Below are positions 1-11,154 of a stretch of 64,000 bases of DNA, one piece after another (the stretch's first letter is position 1; every line of letters starts with the position of its first letter). Position numbers and translations under genes: made by a program. Under the pieces are notes generated by a model. That model was given only the letters and a program-made list of their open reading frames with translations. It was not told where the DNA came from and did not search any database. Origin of the DNA: Pseudomonas sp. RIT-PI-AD (GTDB lineage Bacteria > Pseudomonadota > Gammaproteobacteria > Pseudomonadales > Pseudomonadaceae); assembly GCF_025642785.1 (NCBI RefSeq), contig NZ_JANZKU010000003.1, positions 213,868-277,867 on the forward strand, given 5' to 3'.

Positions 1-423
1 GCCTGGAACTACTTCCAGTCGCTGGATAACCCGGTGAACGAAGGCTTCGTCGCCGCCTGGAAGGCCTATGCCAAGGCCAAGAAGCTGCCCAACGCCGATA
101 CCGTGGTCACCAACGACCCGATGGAGGCCACCTACGTGGGCATCCACATGTGGGCCCAGGCGGTCGAGAAGGCCGGCACCACCGACGTCGACAAGGTCCG
201 CGAGGCCATGGCCGGGCAGACCTTCGCCGCGCCGGACGGCTACACCCTCAAGATGGACGAGAAGAACCATCACCTGCACAAGCCGGTGATGATCGGCGAG
301 GTCCAGGAAGACGGTCAGTTCTCGGTGGTCTGGCAGACCGAGGGGCCGGTTCGCGCCGAGCCCTGGAGCCCCTTCATCGAAGGCAACGACAAGAAGCCCG
401 ACCATCCGGTGAAGGGCAACTGA
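1..423 (+). CDS. urtA: UrtA, urea ABC transporter substrate-binding protein (3' end only)
   Basis: The frame is open from base 1 to a TGA at 421-423, giving the last 140 residues of a protein that begins outside the window. The fragment has the C-terminal lobe of a periplasmic binding protein of the amide/urea-leucine type (EATYVGIHMWAQAVEKAG, then DEKNHHLHKPVMIGEV). The DGYTLKMDEKNHH stretch is typical of UrtA and FmdD. The identification rests largely on the genes that follow, urtB, urtC, urtD and urtE in order. UrtA binds urea in the periplasm and delivers it to UrtBC. The start, signal peptide and promoter cannot be seen here. Confidence 0.9.
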   Translation, partial: AWNYFQSLDNPVNEGFVAAWKAYAKAKKLPNADTVVTNDPMEATYVGIHMWAQAVEKAGTTDVDKVREAMAGQTFAAPDGYTLKMDEKNHHLHKPVMIGEVQEDGQFSVVWQTEGPVRAEPWSPFIEGNDKKPDHPVKGN

Positions 424-652
424 TCCGGCCCGGCATGACCGGCGTAATGAAGGACACCGAGAGGGCCACTGTCCTTCATCGCGCCGCGGGCCGCGTGCGG
501 GTGGCGAACGACGGCTCGCGAGTGAACTCGCGCCCACGGGGCTGGAGCCGAGGCGGGTTCGGTTCCTGCGGGCGGATCGGTCGGTGGCCTTCCGCTCGAT
601 ACGCAGCGTTCGGATCGTTCCCGGCGTGACTGGCGCTTTCAAGGACACCTAC

Positions 653-2224
653 ATGGCCGCTGCTCTTCATCGCTTCATCCTCGCCTGCCTGTTCCTGCTG
701 CCGGTCGCCACCTGGGCCGGCGATGCCCGCGATTTCGTCGGCGCCACCCCGGCCCGGCAGGCGGACCTGCTGGAACGTTGGGCGGCAGGCCCCGAGCCGG
801 CGCGCCTGCCGCTGATCGAGGCGTTGCAGGCCGGCCGCCTCGCCGCCGACGGCGCGAAGGTCCCGTTCATCGAAGACAACGGCACCTTCAGGCCCGCCGA
901 CGGCGGCGCGGAGCCGACCGGCACGCCGCGTCCGCTGCGCCTGAACAATCGCCTGCGCGGCCTGGCCAACACCGCCCTGGCCAGCCATCGACTGCTCGAC
1001 GCGGACCCCGGCCAACGCCTCGCCGCGGCCCGCCAGTTGCAAAAGAGCGCGCGCCCGGAGCAGCTCGGCCTGCTCAACCAACGGGTGGTCGCCGAACAGG
1101 ACGACGCCGTGCGCGCCGCCCTGAGCCTGGCCCTGGCCAACCTGCAATTGGTGGACGGCGACCCGGCGGTACGCCTCGCCGCCGTGCGCCTGCTCGGCGA
1201 AACCGGCCAACCGCTGGCGCGCACGCGCCTGGAAGCCTTGCTCGACCCGGCGATGGAACAGGACGCCGGGGTGCGTACCGCCGCGGAAACCAGCCTGGCC
1301 CAGGTCAAGCGCAAGCTGCTGATTGGCGAGCTGCTCGGCCAGGCATTTTCCGGCATGAGCCTGGGTTCGATCCTGCTGCTCGCCGCCCTCGGCCTGGCGA
1401 TCACCTTCGGCCTGCTCGGGGTGATCAACATGGCCCACGGCGAGATGCTGATGCTCGGCGCCTACGCCACCTACCTGGTGCAGATGCTCTTCCAGCGCCT
1501 GGCCCCCGAGGCCCTGGCGTTCTATCCGCTGGTGGCGCTGCCGGTGGCCTTCGGCATCACCGCGGCGATCGGCATGGCCCTGGAGCGCACGGTGATCCGC
1601 CATCTCTACGGCCGCCCGCTGGAAACCCTGCTGGCCACCTGGGGCATCAGCCTGATGCTGATCCAGCTGGTGCGCCTGCTGTTCGGCGCGCAGAACGTCG
1701 AGGTCGCCAACCCCGCCTGGCTGTCCGGCGGCATCCAGGTGCTGCCCAACCTGGTGCTGCCCTACAACCGCATCGTGATCATCGGCTTCGCCCTGTGCGT
1801 GGTGGTCCTGACCTGGCTGCTGCTGAACAGGACGCGGCTCGGCCTCAACGTCCGCGCGGTGACCCAGAACCGCGCCATGGCCGCCTGCTGCGGCGTGCCC
1901 ACCGGCCGCGTCGACATGCTCGCCTTCGGCCTCGGCTCGGGCATCGCCGGGCTCGGCGGGGTGGCGCTGTCGCAGATCGGCAACGTCGGCCCGGACCTCG
2001 GCCAGAGCTACATCATCGACTCCTTCCTGGTGGTGGTGCTCGGCGGGGTCGGCCAACTGGCCGGCAGCGTGCTGGCGGCATTCGGCCTGGGCATCGCCAA
2101 CAAAATCCTCGAACCGCAGATCGGCGCGGTGCTGGGCAAGATCCTGATCCTCGCGCTGATCATCCTGTTCATCCAGAAACGCCCCCAGGGCCTCTTCGCC
2201 CTGAAAGGCCGGGTGCTCGATTGA
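653..2224 (+). CDS. urtB: UrtB, urea ABC transporter permease
   Basis: Inner-membrane permease of the high-affinity urea importer, 523 aa. I chose the ATG at 653 because it gives a clean signal peptide (hydrophobic LFLLPVATWAG ending near residue 23) with an AAGGA-like Shine-Dalgarno 8 bases upstream; the open frame extends further upstream but looks non-coding. Residues about 25-220 form a periplasmic, alanine-rich helical region with HEAT-like character. From about residue 223 (LLGQAFSGMSLGSILLL) a LivH-type permease domain follows, with VINMAHGEMLMLGAYATY, the usual motif of this family. This long N-terminal extension separates UrtB from amino-acid LivH proteins. It lies 229 bp after urtA and 265 bp before urtC. 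Confidence 0.93.
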   Translation: MAAALHRFILACLFLLPVATWAGDARDFVGATPARQADLLERWAAGPEPARLPLIEALQAGRLAADGAKVPFIEDNGTFRPADGGAEPTGTPRPLRLNNRLRGLANTALASHRLLDADPGQRLAAARQLQKSARPEQLGLLNQRVVAEQDDAVRAALSLALANLQLVDGDPAVRLAAVRLLGETGQPLARTRLEALLDPAMEQDAGVRTAAETSLAQVKRKLLIGELLGQAFSGMSLGSILLLAALGLAITFGLLGVINMAHGEMLMLGAYATYLVQMLFQRLAPEALAFYPLVALPVAFGITAAIGMALERTVIRHLYGRPLETLLATWGISLMLIQLVRLLFGAQNVEVANPAWLSGGIQVLPNLVLPYNRIVIIGFALCVVVLTWLLLNRTRLGLNVRAVTQNRAMAACCGVPTGRVDMLAFGLGSGIAGLGGVALSQIGNVGPDLGQSYIIDSFLVVVLGGVGQLAGSVLAAFGLGIANKILEPQIGAVLGKILILALIILFIQKRPQGLFALKGRVLD

Positions 2225-2489
2225 GCCAGATGCCCCTCACCCGAGCCCGTAGGGGGGGTCACGCTTCAGCGACCCACCGGCTGCGCCCGCTCGCGTCGAT
2301 GGGCGTCGCTGCGCTCGTCCCATCCTGCGGACTCGACAGCGCCCCTCTCCCCATGGGAGCGAGAGGGCAGATTTCCTCGAACGCAGGCCCCGTGCGGTCC
2401 CTCTCCCTCCGGGAGAGGGCGGGGGTGAGGGAAACACCGCACCGGTGCCCCGCCCTGCCTGCGACCGACATCCAAGAAGGACATCGTCC
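2225..2489. repeat. REP-like inverted-repeat element between urtB and urtC
   Basis: The gap between urtB and urtC is bracketed by CCCCTCACCC (2233-2242) and its inverse GGGTGAGGG (2423-2431). Inside are further dyads, for example CCCTCTCCC/GGGAGAGGG with a three-base loop near 2399-2419 and a looser version at 2344-2367. This is the usual make-up of a Pseudomonas REP/BIME-type intergenic element. It may tune transcript stability or read-through inside the urt operon. No coding sequence is visible in it, and urtC has its own Shine-Dalgarno (AAGGA) near 2478. Confidence 0.6.
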
Positions 2490-3565
2490 ATGAACCAGCC
2501 GCTGACCCTCACCGCCGCGCAGAAGGCCGGCCCGCGCCTGACCCTCGCCGTCCTCGGCGTGGCGCTGGCGATCCTCGCCGCCTTGCCGTTGCTGTCCCTG
2601 CTGCCGGCGGACAACCCGGCCCAGGTCTCTGCCTACACCCTGACCCTGGTGGGCAAGATCCTCTGCTACGCCATCGTCGCCCTGGCCCTGGACCTGGTGT
2701 GGGGCTATGCCGGGCTGCTGTCCCTCGGCCACGGCCTGTTCTTCGCCCTCGGCGGCTATGCCATGGGCATGTACCTGATGCGCCAGAGCGCCGGTGACGG
2801 CCTGCCGGCGTTCATGGGCTTCCTCGCCTGGCGCGAACTGCCCTGGTACTGGTACGGCACCTCCAGTTTCCTCTGGTCGCTGTGCCTGGTGGTGCTGGCA
2901 CCGGGCGTGCTGGCGCTGGTGTTCGGCTTCTTCGCCTTCCGCTCGCGGATCAAGGGCGTGTACTTCTCGATCATGACCCAGGCGCTGACCTTCGCCGGCA
3001 TGCTGCTGTTCTTCCGCAACGAGACCGGCTTCGGCGGCAACAACGGTTTCACCGGCTTCACCACCCTGCTCGGCTTCGCCATCACCGCGCCCGGCACCCG
3101 CGCGGTGCTGTTCCTCGCCACCCTGGCGTTGCTGGTGGCCAGCCTGGCGCTCGGCTGGCGGCTGGCGCGGAGCAAGTTCGGCCGGGTGCTCACCGCCCTG
3201 CGCGACGCCGAGAACCGCCTGATGTTCTGCGGCTACGATCCGCGCGGCTACAAGCTGTTCGTCTGGGTGCTGTCCGCCGTGCTCTGTGGCCTGGCGGGCG
3301 CGCTCTACGTGCCGCAGGTGGGCATCATCAACCCCAGCGAGATGGCGCCGACGCAGTCCATCGAGGCCGCCGTGTGGGTCGCCCTCGGCGGGCGCGGCAC
3401 CCTGATCGGTCCGCTGCTCGGCGCCGGCATCGTCAACGGCATGAAGAGCTGGTTCACCGTGGCCTTCCCGGAATACTGGCTGTTCTTCCTCGGCGCGCTG
3501 TTCATCCTGGTGACGCTGTACCTGCCCTCGGGCGTGATCGGCCTCTGGCGCAAGAAGGGGGAATC

Positions 3566-3569
<4 letters not shown>
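2490..3569 (+). CDS. urtC: UrtC, urea ABC transporter permease
   Basis: Second permease subunit of the urea importer, 359 aa, LivM family. The ATG at 2490 follows an AGAAGGACA Shine-Dalgarno. About nine hydrophobic segments are visible. The LivM-like stretch VWGYAGLLSLGHGLFFALGG (about residues 69-88) and the cytoplasmic loop LRDAENRLMFCGYDPRGYKL (about 237-256) are characteristic. The latter contacts the ATPase subunits in this family. The stop codon overlaps the urtD start in ATGA (3566-3569), so urtC and urtD are translationally coupled. Confidence 0.93.
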
Positions 3570-4426
<857 letters not shown>

Positions 4427-4436
4427 CCCGTTTAGT

Positions 4437-4890
4437 GGAGAGGTGAAGCGCCATCCACCCTACAAGACATCCCCGCACCGAAGCGGGAAGCGAAATCCTA
4501 GGGTGGATGTCGCTCTTCTCATCCACCAAAACCCCGAATGGTGGATGGGTGAAGCGACATCCACCCTACAAGACTACAAAACCTGCCCGCACCGAGGCGG
4601 GAAGCGAGATCGTAGGGTGGATGACGCTCTTCTCATCCACCAAAACCCCGGATGGTGGATGGGTGAAGCGCCATCCACCCTACAGGGCATGACCCCGCAC
4701 CGAGGCGGGAAGCGAGATCGTAGGGTGGATGACGCTCTTTTCATCCACCAAAACCGAATGGTGGAGGGGTGAAGCGACATCCACCCTACAAGACATGCCC
4801 GCACCGAGGCGGGAGGCGAGATCGTAGGGTGGATGACGCTCTTTTCATCCACCAAAAACCCGGACGGTGGATGGGTGAAGCGCCATCCGC
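4437..4890. repeat. Tandem long-hairpin repeats between urtD and urtE
   Basis: Four units with period about 114, 108 and 104 bp start at 4498, 4612, 4720 and 4824; a right half-unit lies at 4437-4463. Each unit is an imperfect palindrome of about 70 bp: a left arm beginning GTAGGGTGGATG and a right arm ending CATCCACCCTAC, roughly 31-base arms around an AAAACCCC-like loop. Between units sits a second small hairpin, CCCGC-ACCGA-GGCGGG (for example 4586-4601). The fourth unit is decayed on its right arm just before urtE. There are no unique spacers, so this is not CRISPR. It looks like a REP-type element that has expanded in tandem. In RNA these hairpins could block 3'-5' decay or attenuate urtE. 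Confidence 0.85.
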
Positions 4891-4907
4891 GCCATGAGGA
4901 CGTACCC

Positions 4908-5606
4908 ATGCTGCAAGTCGACGCGTTGCACCAATACTACGGCGGCAGCCATATCCTTCGCGGGCTGAGTTTCGAGGCCCGGGTGGGTGAGGTGACCTGC
5001 CTGCTCGGGCGCAACGGGGTGGGCAAGACCACCCTGCTGAAATGCCTGATGGGCCTGATCCCGGCGAAGCAAGGCGCGGTGAATTGGGAAGGTAAGCCGA
5101 TCGCCGGCCTCAAGCCGCACCAGCGGGTCAACGCCGGCATCGCCTATGTGCCCCAGGGGCGCGAGATCTTCCCGCGCCTGAGCGTCGAGGAAAACCTGCT
5201 GATGGGCCTCTCGCGCTTTTCCGGCAGCCAAGCGACGCGCGTGCCGGCGTTCATCTACGAACTCTTCCCGGTGCTCCTGGACATGAGGGGCCGTCGCGGT
5301 GGCGACCTTTCCGGCGGCCAGCAGCAGCAACTCGCCATCGGCCGCGCGCTGGCCAGCCAACCGCGCCTGTTGATCCTCGACGAGCCCACCGAGGGCATCC
5401 AACCCTCGGTGATCAAGGAGATCGGCGGGGTGATCCGCACCCTCGCCGCCCGCGGCGACATGGCGATCCTGCTGGTGGAGCAGTTCTACGACTTCGCCGC
5501 CGAGCTGGCCGACCAATACCTGGTCATGGCGCGGGGCGAAATCGTCCAGCGCGGACGAGGGGCGGACATGGCGCAGGAAGGGGTGCGGGGTTTGGTGACG
5601 ATCTGA
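4908..5606 (+). CDS. urtE: UrtE, urea ABC transporter ATP-binding protein
   Basis: Second ATPase of the urea importer, 232 aa, LivF family. Walker A is GRNGVGKTT, the signature is LSGGQQQQLAIGRAL, Walker B is LLILDEPTEGIQPS, and the switch region is LLVEQFYDF. The sequence AYVPQGREIFPRLSVEENL is typical of LivF/UrtE. The ATG at 4908 matches the family N-terminus (MLQVDALHQYYGGSHILRG) and is preceded by GAGGA. A longer open frame upstream runs through the hairpin repeats and is not coding. It completes the UrtABCDE set and is followed, after about 210 bp, by genes of the urease cluster. Confidence 0.93.
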   Translation: MLQVDALHQYYGGSHILRGLSFEARVGEVTCLLGRNGVGKTTLLKCLMGLIPAKQGAVNWEGKPIAGLKPHQRVNAGIAYVPQGREIFPRLSVEENLLMGLSRFSGSQATRVPAFIYELFPVLLDMRGRRGGDLSGGQQQQLAIGRALASQPRLLILDEPTEGIQPSVIKEIGGVIRTLAARGDMAILLVEQFYDFAAELADQYLVMARGEIVQRGRGADMAQEGVRGLVTI

Positions 5607-5817
5607 CGTGAATTTGTGGACAATTCCCCGAGCGCGGGAGCAGCATGCCCCGGAGGCCGATCGCCACGGGATGCCCATGCAGCGGCGCGCTCAGCCACGA
5701 CGGCCGCCCCGGAACGCGTTGGTGGTCGCACGCCGCGACCCGCATCCGCCGCGCTCGCCCCCTCTCCAACCGAGCCGGCCGTCTCCAGCGGTCACGCCCA
5801 CAGCCAGGACCCCGCGC

Positions 5818-6270
5818 ATGCCCATCGCCCTACGCCCAGCCACTCCCGCGGACGCCGCGCGCGTCGCCACCTGCGTACGCGACGCCTACGCGCCCTGGAT
5901 CGCGCGCCTCGGCCGCGAGCCCGCGCCCATGGGCCAGGATTACGCGCAGGCGATCGAGCGCCAGCAGGTCTTCCTCGCGGAGTGGTCCGGGCAACTGGCC
6001 GGCGTGCTGGTGCTCAAGGTCACCGACGAAGGGTTGCTGCTGGAAAACCTGGCGGTCGCCCCCGCCTGCCAGGGCCGCGGCATCGGCCACTTCCTGCTGG
6101 AAACCGCCGAGCGCCACGCCAGGGCGCAGGGCTACGCCTCGCTGTACCTCTATACCCACCAGCGCATGCGCGAGAACATCGCTTTCTACGAGCGGGCCGG
6201 TTACCGGGAATACGCGCGCCGCGAGGAAGACGGCTTTCCCCGGGTGTTCATGCGGAAACCCTTGCCGTGA
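5818..6270 (+). CDS. GNAT-family N-acetyltransferase
   Basis: A 150-aa protein with a single GNAT fold: N-terminal [20 protein letters not shown], the acetyl-CoA pyrophosphate-binding loop as [12 protein letters not shown] (motif A, about residues 84-95), and a C-terminal [20 protein letters not shown] (motif B). The substrate cannot be told from sequence. The ATG at 5818 begins exactly at the conserved domain. Its stop (TGA 6268-6270) overlaps the proposed GTG start of ureD (6267), so it is probably co-transcribed and translationally coupled with the urease genes. A role in urease itself is not implied by the family. Confidence 0.8.
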   Translation: MPIALRPATPADAARVATCVRDAYAPWIARLGREPAPMGQDYAQAIERQQVFLAEWSGQLAGVLVLKVTDEGLLLENLAVAPACQGRGIGHFLLETAERHARAQGYASLYLYTHQRMRENIAFYERAGYREYARREEDGFPRVFMRKPLP

Positions 6271-7154
6271 CCGCGCAGGCTGGCCTCGTCCCCTGGCCGG
6301 TGCGGGCGGCACTGGACGCCAACGCGCCCTTCCATCCCGCCTGGCACGCCGAACTGGAGCTGGCCTATGCCCGCGTCGGCGCGGCCACGCGGCCGGTCAT
6401 GCGCCGTCATCAGGGTCCGCTGCGGGTGCAGAAACACCTCTACCCGGAAGGCCCCGAGGTGTGCCAGCACATCGTCGTGCACCCACCCGGCGGGATCGCC
6501 GGGGGCGACACCCTCGACCTGGACATCCGCCTCGGCCCCCAGGCCTGGGCCCAGCTCACCAGCCCCGGCGCGGCCAAGTGGTACCGCGCCGGCGCCAGCG
6601 CGCGGCAACGGCTGAACCTACGCGTCGAGGCCGGCGCCACCCTGGAATGGCTGCCCCAGGAAACCATCGTGTTTTCCGGCGCCCGCGCCGAACTGGAAAC
6701 CCGCATCGACCTGGCCACGGACGCCCGCCTGTTCTACTGGGACATGGTCGCTCTCGGCCGCCCGGCCTGCGGCGAGCGCTTCGCCGCCGGACACTTCCAG
6801 GCGCAGTTGGACATCCGCCGCGACGGCCGCCTGCTCTGGCACGAGCGGCAGCGCCTGGAGGGCGACGACGGCCTGCTGGATTCGCCCATCGGCCTCGCCG
6901 GCCAACCGGTGTTCGCCACCCTGCTGGTCAGCGGCGAGATCGACGCCGAGCTGCTCGACCGTTGCCGCGCACAGGCCGGCCTTTTCCCAGGACGGCTGCG
7001 CGGCGACCTCAGCCAACTGCCCGGCCTGCTCGTCGCCCGCTGCCTCGCCCGCGAGGCGCTGCACGCCCGCGCCTGGCTGATCGAACTCTGGCGCCTGCTA
7101 CGCCCTGCCCTGCTCGGGCGCGCGGCGCTGGCGCCGCGGATCTGGAGCACCTAG
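6267..7154 (+). CDS. ureD: UreD, urease accessory protein
   Basis: Scaffold protein of the urease maturation complex, 295 aa. UreD binds apo-urease and recruits UreF and UreG for nickel and carbamate insertion. Diagnostic segments are [17 protein letters not shown] and [18 protein letters not shown] (about residues 45-90), followed by [10 protein letters not shown] and [12 protein letters not shown] propose the GTG at 6267, which overlaps the previous stop codon (GTGA) and gives about 15 extra residues before the conserved core; no ATG fits well. The open frame runs far upstream but overlaps the acetyltransferase in another frame. ureA follows after 238 bp. Confidence 0.92.
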   Translation: MTAQAGLVPWPVRAALDANAPFHPAWHAELELAYARVGAATRPVMRRHQGPLRVQKHLYPEGPEVCQHIVVHPPGGIAGGDTLDLDIRLGPQAWAQLTSPGAAKWYRAGASARQRLNLRVEAGATLEWLPQETIVFSGARAELETRIDLATDARLFYWDMVALGRPACGERFAAGHFQAQLDIRRDGRLLWHERQRLEGDDGLLDSPIGLAGQPVFATLLVSGEIDAELLDRCRAQAGLFPGRLRGDLSQLPGLLVARCLAREALHARAWLIELWRLLRPALLGRAALAPRIWST

Positions 7155-7392
7155 CGTCCATGCCAAGCCGCCCATACGAAGGATCGCCCATCGAGTCGAA
7201 AGCCGTTGGAGCCGGCGCTCGATGAAGTCAGCCTTCCCCTGGAACCTCGCCCTGCGAGCCGCGCGGCGCCGTTGGCACCGAGTATTTTCGACCGGGCTGA
7301 TTTTTCAGCCGGCCCCAGGCGCCCGACACGGGCGCTTTCCCCATGGCAATCGGGAAGCCCCTAGCCGGCGGCCCCAAAGACTGGAGCAATCG

Positions 7393-7695
7393 ATGGACCT
7401 CACCCCCCGCGAAAAAGACAAGCTGTTGATCTTCACCGCCGGCCTGGTGGCCGAGCGGCGGCTGGCCCGAGGCGTGAAGCTCAACCACCCGGAAGCCGTG
7501 GCGCTGATTTCCGCCGCGCTGCTGGAAGGCGCCCGCGACGGCCAGACCGTCGCCGCCCTGATGCACTACGGCACCACTTTGCTCAGCCGTGAGCAAGTCA
7601 TGGACGGGGTGGCGGAAATGATCCCGGAAATCCAGGTGGAAGCCACCTTCCCCGACGGGACCAAGCTGGTCACCGTGCACCAGCCCATTGCCTGA
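7393..7695 (+). CDS. ureA: UreA, urease subunit gamma
   Basis: Structural subunit of urease, 100 aa, the usual length. It begins [20 protein letters not shown], which matches the start of the family, so the upstream open frame to 7222 is ignored. [23 protein letters not shown] and [18 protein letters not shown] are conserved. It assembles with UreB and UreC into the enzyme that splits urea to ammonia and carbon dioxide. An AGACTGGAG Shine-Dalgarno precedes the ATG. The gene for phosphinothricin-type acetyltransferase starts 8 bp downstream. Confidence 0.97.
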   Translation: MDLTPREKDKLLIFTAGLVAERRLARGVKLNHPEAVALISAALLEGARDGQTVAALMHYGTTLLSREQVMDGVAEMIPEIQVEATFPDGTKLVTVHQPIA

Positions 7696-7703
7696 GACCC
7701 GCC

Positions 7704-8216
7704 ATGACCTGCCGCCTCGACGACGCCCGGGACACCGACCTGCCGGACATCCTCGCCCTCTACAACGACGCGGTGCAGCACACCACGGCGATCTGGAACG
7801 AAACCCGGGTGGACCTGGAAGACCGTCGACGCTGGCTCGCCGAACGCACCGCCCAGGGCTACCCGGTGCTGGTCGCCCGGGATGCCGGGAACGCGTTCCT
7901 CGGCTATGCCAGCTATGGTCCCTGGCGTGCGTTCCAGGGCTACCGGTACACCGTGGAGCATTCGGTCTACGTGCACCCCGAACGGCGCGGCCAGGGGATC
8001 GGGGCCAACCTGATGCGGGCGCTGATCGAGCGCGCGCGGACCCAGGGCCTGCACGTGATGGTCGCCGCCATCGAAAGCGGCAACGCCCCTTCGATCCGCC
8101 TGCACCAAGGCCTCGGGTTCGTCGTCAGCGGGCAGATGGCGGAGGTCGGGTACAAGTTCGACCGCTGGCTGGACCTGACCTTCATGCAACTCATCTTGGA
8201 GCCGGCGCATGCCTGA
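7704..8216 (+). CDS. PitA/Pat-type N-acetyltransferase (methionine sulfoximine/phosphinothricin acetyltransferase family)
   Basis: A 170-aa GNAT protein with the acetyl-CoA loop ERRGQGIGANLM (about residues 92-103) and the family-specific segments NDAVQHTTAIWNE and VEHSVYVHPE. The last ends the beta strand that faces the acceptor. The ortholog in this position in P. aeruginosa (PA4866, from memory) acetylates L-methionine sulfoximine and methionine sulfone, analogues that would otherwise inhibit glutamine synthetase. That would fit a nitrogen-assimilation operon. It begins 8 bp after ureA and ends 136 bp before the next acetyltransferase gene. Its last codons overlap the start of a decayed repeat of that gene. 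Confidence 0.9.
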   Translation: MTCRLDDARDTDLPDILALYNDAVQHTTAIWNETRVDLEDRRRWLAERTAQGYPVLVARDAGNAFLGYASYGPWRAFQGYRYTVEHSVYVHPERRGQGIGANLMRALIERARTQGLHVMVAAIESGNAPSIRLHQGLGFVVSGQMAEVGYKFDRWLDLTFMQLILEPAHA

Positions 8217-8325
8217 CCTCGAACCGAAACGGCGCGGCGCCGCCGACTACCCGCCCGACCGCGCGGCCTCGCCGACCCCCTGTGCGAAGGCGTCGACGGC
8301 GGCGCCTCGACGGTCTCTCCCCCTT
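8209..8325 (+). pseudogene. Decayed 5' duplicate of the following acetyltransferase gene
   Basis: From 8209 (ATGCCTGACCTCGAACCGAA) about 115 bp align base for base, with few gaps, to the start of the gene at 8352 (ATGCCTGACTTCGACCTGAA). The first frame reads MPDLEPKRRGAADYPPDRAA against [20 protein letters not shown]. The shared GTCGACGGCGG block appears in both at the equivalent place. The preceding bases (GGAGCC..GCATG) also match. The reading frame is lost soon after. This is a truncated, diverged tandem copy lying between pitA and its intact sibling. Confidence 0.65.
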
Positions 8326-8351
8326 TCCATGCCCCTCGTTCCGGAGCCCGC

Positions 8352-8885
8352 ATGCCTGACTTCGACCTGAAACGGATCGCCGCCGCGGACTTCCCGCGCT
8401 ACCGCGCAGGCCTCGCCGAACTGTTACGCGACAGCGTCGACGGCGGGGCCTCGGTGGGTTTTCTCGCCGACCTGGACGACGCGGAGATCGCCGCCTATTG
8501 GGACGAAGTCGCCGATGGCCTCGGCCAGGGCAAGGTGTCGCTCTGGGTGGCGCTGGAGGGCAGCGAGGTGCTCGGCAGCGTGCAACTGGCACTCGCCACC
8601 AAGCGCAACGGCCTGAACCGCGCCGAGGTGCAAAAGCTGCTGGTATTGCGCGGCACCCGTCGCCGCGGCATCGCCCGCCGTCTGATGGAGGCCTTGGAGG
8701 CCCATGCCGCCGGGCTCGGCCGCGGCCTGCTGCACCTGGACACCCTCGCGGGCTCCGAGGCCGAACCCTTCTACCGGCGACTCGGCTACCAGCGCGTTGG
8801 CGAAATCCCCGACTACGCGGCCAACCCCGACGGCCGCTACCACCCCACCGCCCTCTACTACAAACAACTCCGGAGCCGCCCATGA
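8352..8885 (+). CDS. GNAT-family N-acetyltransferase within the urease operon
   Basis: A 177-aa GNAT protein. The acetyl-CoA-binding motif is [15 protein letters not shown] (about residues 99-113), preceded by the strand EVQKLLVLR; the C-terminal segment [22 protein letters not shown] is motif B. The C-terminal pattern ([15 protein letters not shown]) is common in small-molecule acetyltransferases annotated as acting on amino acids or antibiotics, but the substrate is unknown. The stop overlaps the ureB start as ATGA (8882-8885), so it is firmly part of the ureA-ureB transcript. A decayed copy of its 5' end lies just upstream. Confidence 0.82.
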   Translation: MPDFDLKRIAAADFPRYRAGLAELLRDSVDGGASVGFLADLDDAEIAAYWDEVADGLGQGKVSLWVALEGSEVLGSVQLALATKRNGLNRAEVQKLLVLRGTRRRGIARRLMEALEAHAAGLGRGLLHLDTLAGSEAEPFYRRLGYQRVGEIPDYAANPDGRYHPTALYYKQLRSRP

Positions 8886-9190
8886 TCCCCGGCGAATACC
8901 AGATCGCCGACGGCGACATCGAACTCAATGTCGGCCGCCGCACCCTGAGCCTCAGCGTCGCCAATGGCGGCGACCGTCCGATCCAGGTGGGCTCCCATTA
9001 CCATTTCTTCGAGGTCAACGATGCCCTCGCCTTCGACCGCGAAGCCTCCCGCGGCATGCGCTTGAACATCCCCGCCGGCACCGCGGTGCGCTTCGAGCCG
9101 GGGCAGAGCCGCGAGGTCGAACTGGTCGAACTGGCCGGCAAACGCCGGGTATTCGGCTTCGCCGGGCGCGTGATGGGCGACCTGGCGTGA
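8882..9190 (+). CDS. ureB: UreB, urease subunit beta
   Basis: Structural subunit of urease, 102 aa, full length. [35 protein letters not shown] and [15 protein letters not shown] are the family signatures. The ATG at 8882 overlaps the upstream acetyltransferase stop by 4 bp. It forms the alpha-beta-gamma trimer with UreC and UreA. It is separated from ureC by about 255 bp filled with REP elements, whereas the two are usually adjacent. Confidence 0.97.
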   Translation: MIPGEYQIADGDIELNVGRRTLSLSVANGGDRPIQVGSHYHFFEVNDALAFDREASRGMRLNIPAGTAVRFEPGQSREVELVELAGKRRVFGFAGRVMGDLA

Positions 9191-9202
9191 TCACCGTGGT
9201 TC

Positions 9203-9413
9203 TGTAGGAGCGGCTCTAGCCATGACAGGCAGTTCGTGGCTGAAGCCACTCCCACAGGTCGACCCTACTTTCGGCAACCAGATGGATTTGGCCAACCCCA
9301 CCCACGAGCCACCTGAAACCTGGGAGCGGCTTCAGCCGCGAAAAGATGAACAACCTCTGTGGCAGTGGCGTTAGCCACGACAGAACAGCCCGTGGCTGAG
9401 GCCACTCCCACAG
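9203..9413. repeat. REP elements between ureB and ureC
   Basis: Three copies of a Pseudomonas REP-like motif. At 9203-9257 GTAGGAGCGGCT...GCC is followed by its inverse GGCTGAAGCCACTCCCACAG. A lone GGGAGCGGCTTCAGCCGCG lies near 9322-9340. At 9356-9413 GTGGCAGTGGCGTTAGCCAC is followed by GTGGCTGAGGCCACTCCCAC. The inverted pairs at each end can form long stem-loops. The gap has no coding sequence; ureC has its own AAGGATCGGAAAG leader. Such elements are usually mobilised by RAYT transposases; none is seen nearby. Confidence 0.75.
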
Positions 9414-9445
9414 ATATCCGCTCAAGCCCTCAAAGGATCGGAAAG

Positions 9446-11146
<1,701 letters not shown>

Positions 11147-11154
11147 GTCCGAAT

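Noticed and set aside
476..2056. Minus-strand open frame of 526 codons
   Set aside because: Antisense to urtB, with His/Gln/Gly-rich low-complexity translation.
4437..4890. CRISPR array
   Set aside because: Repeats are long palindromes of about 70 bp with nearly identical intervening sequence and no unique spacers; no cas genes.
7344..7359. Sigma-54 promoter for ureA (TGGCAATCGGGAAGCC)
   Set aside because: Has GG-N10-GC but the -12 part (AAGC) departs from TTGC; too weak to call.
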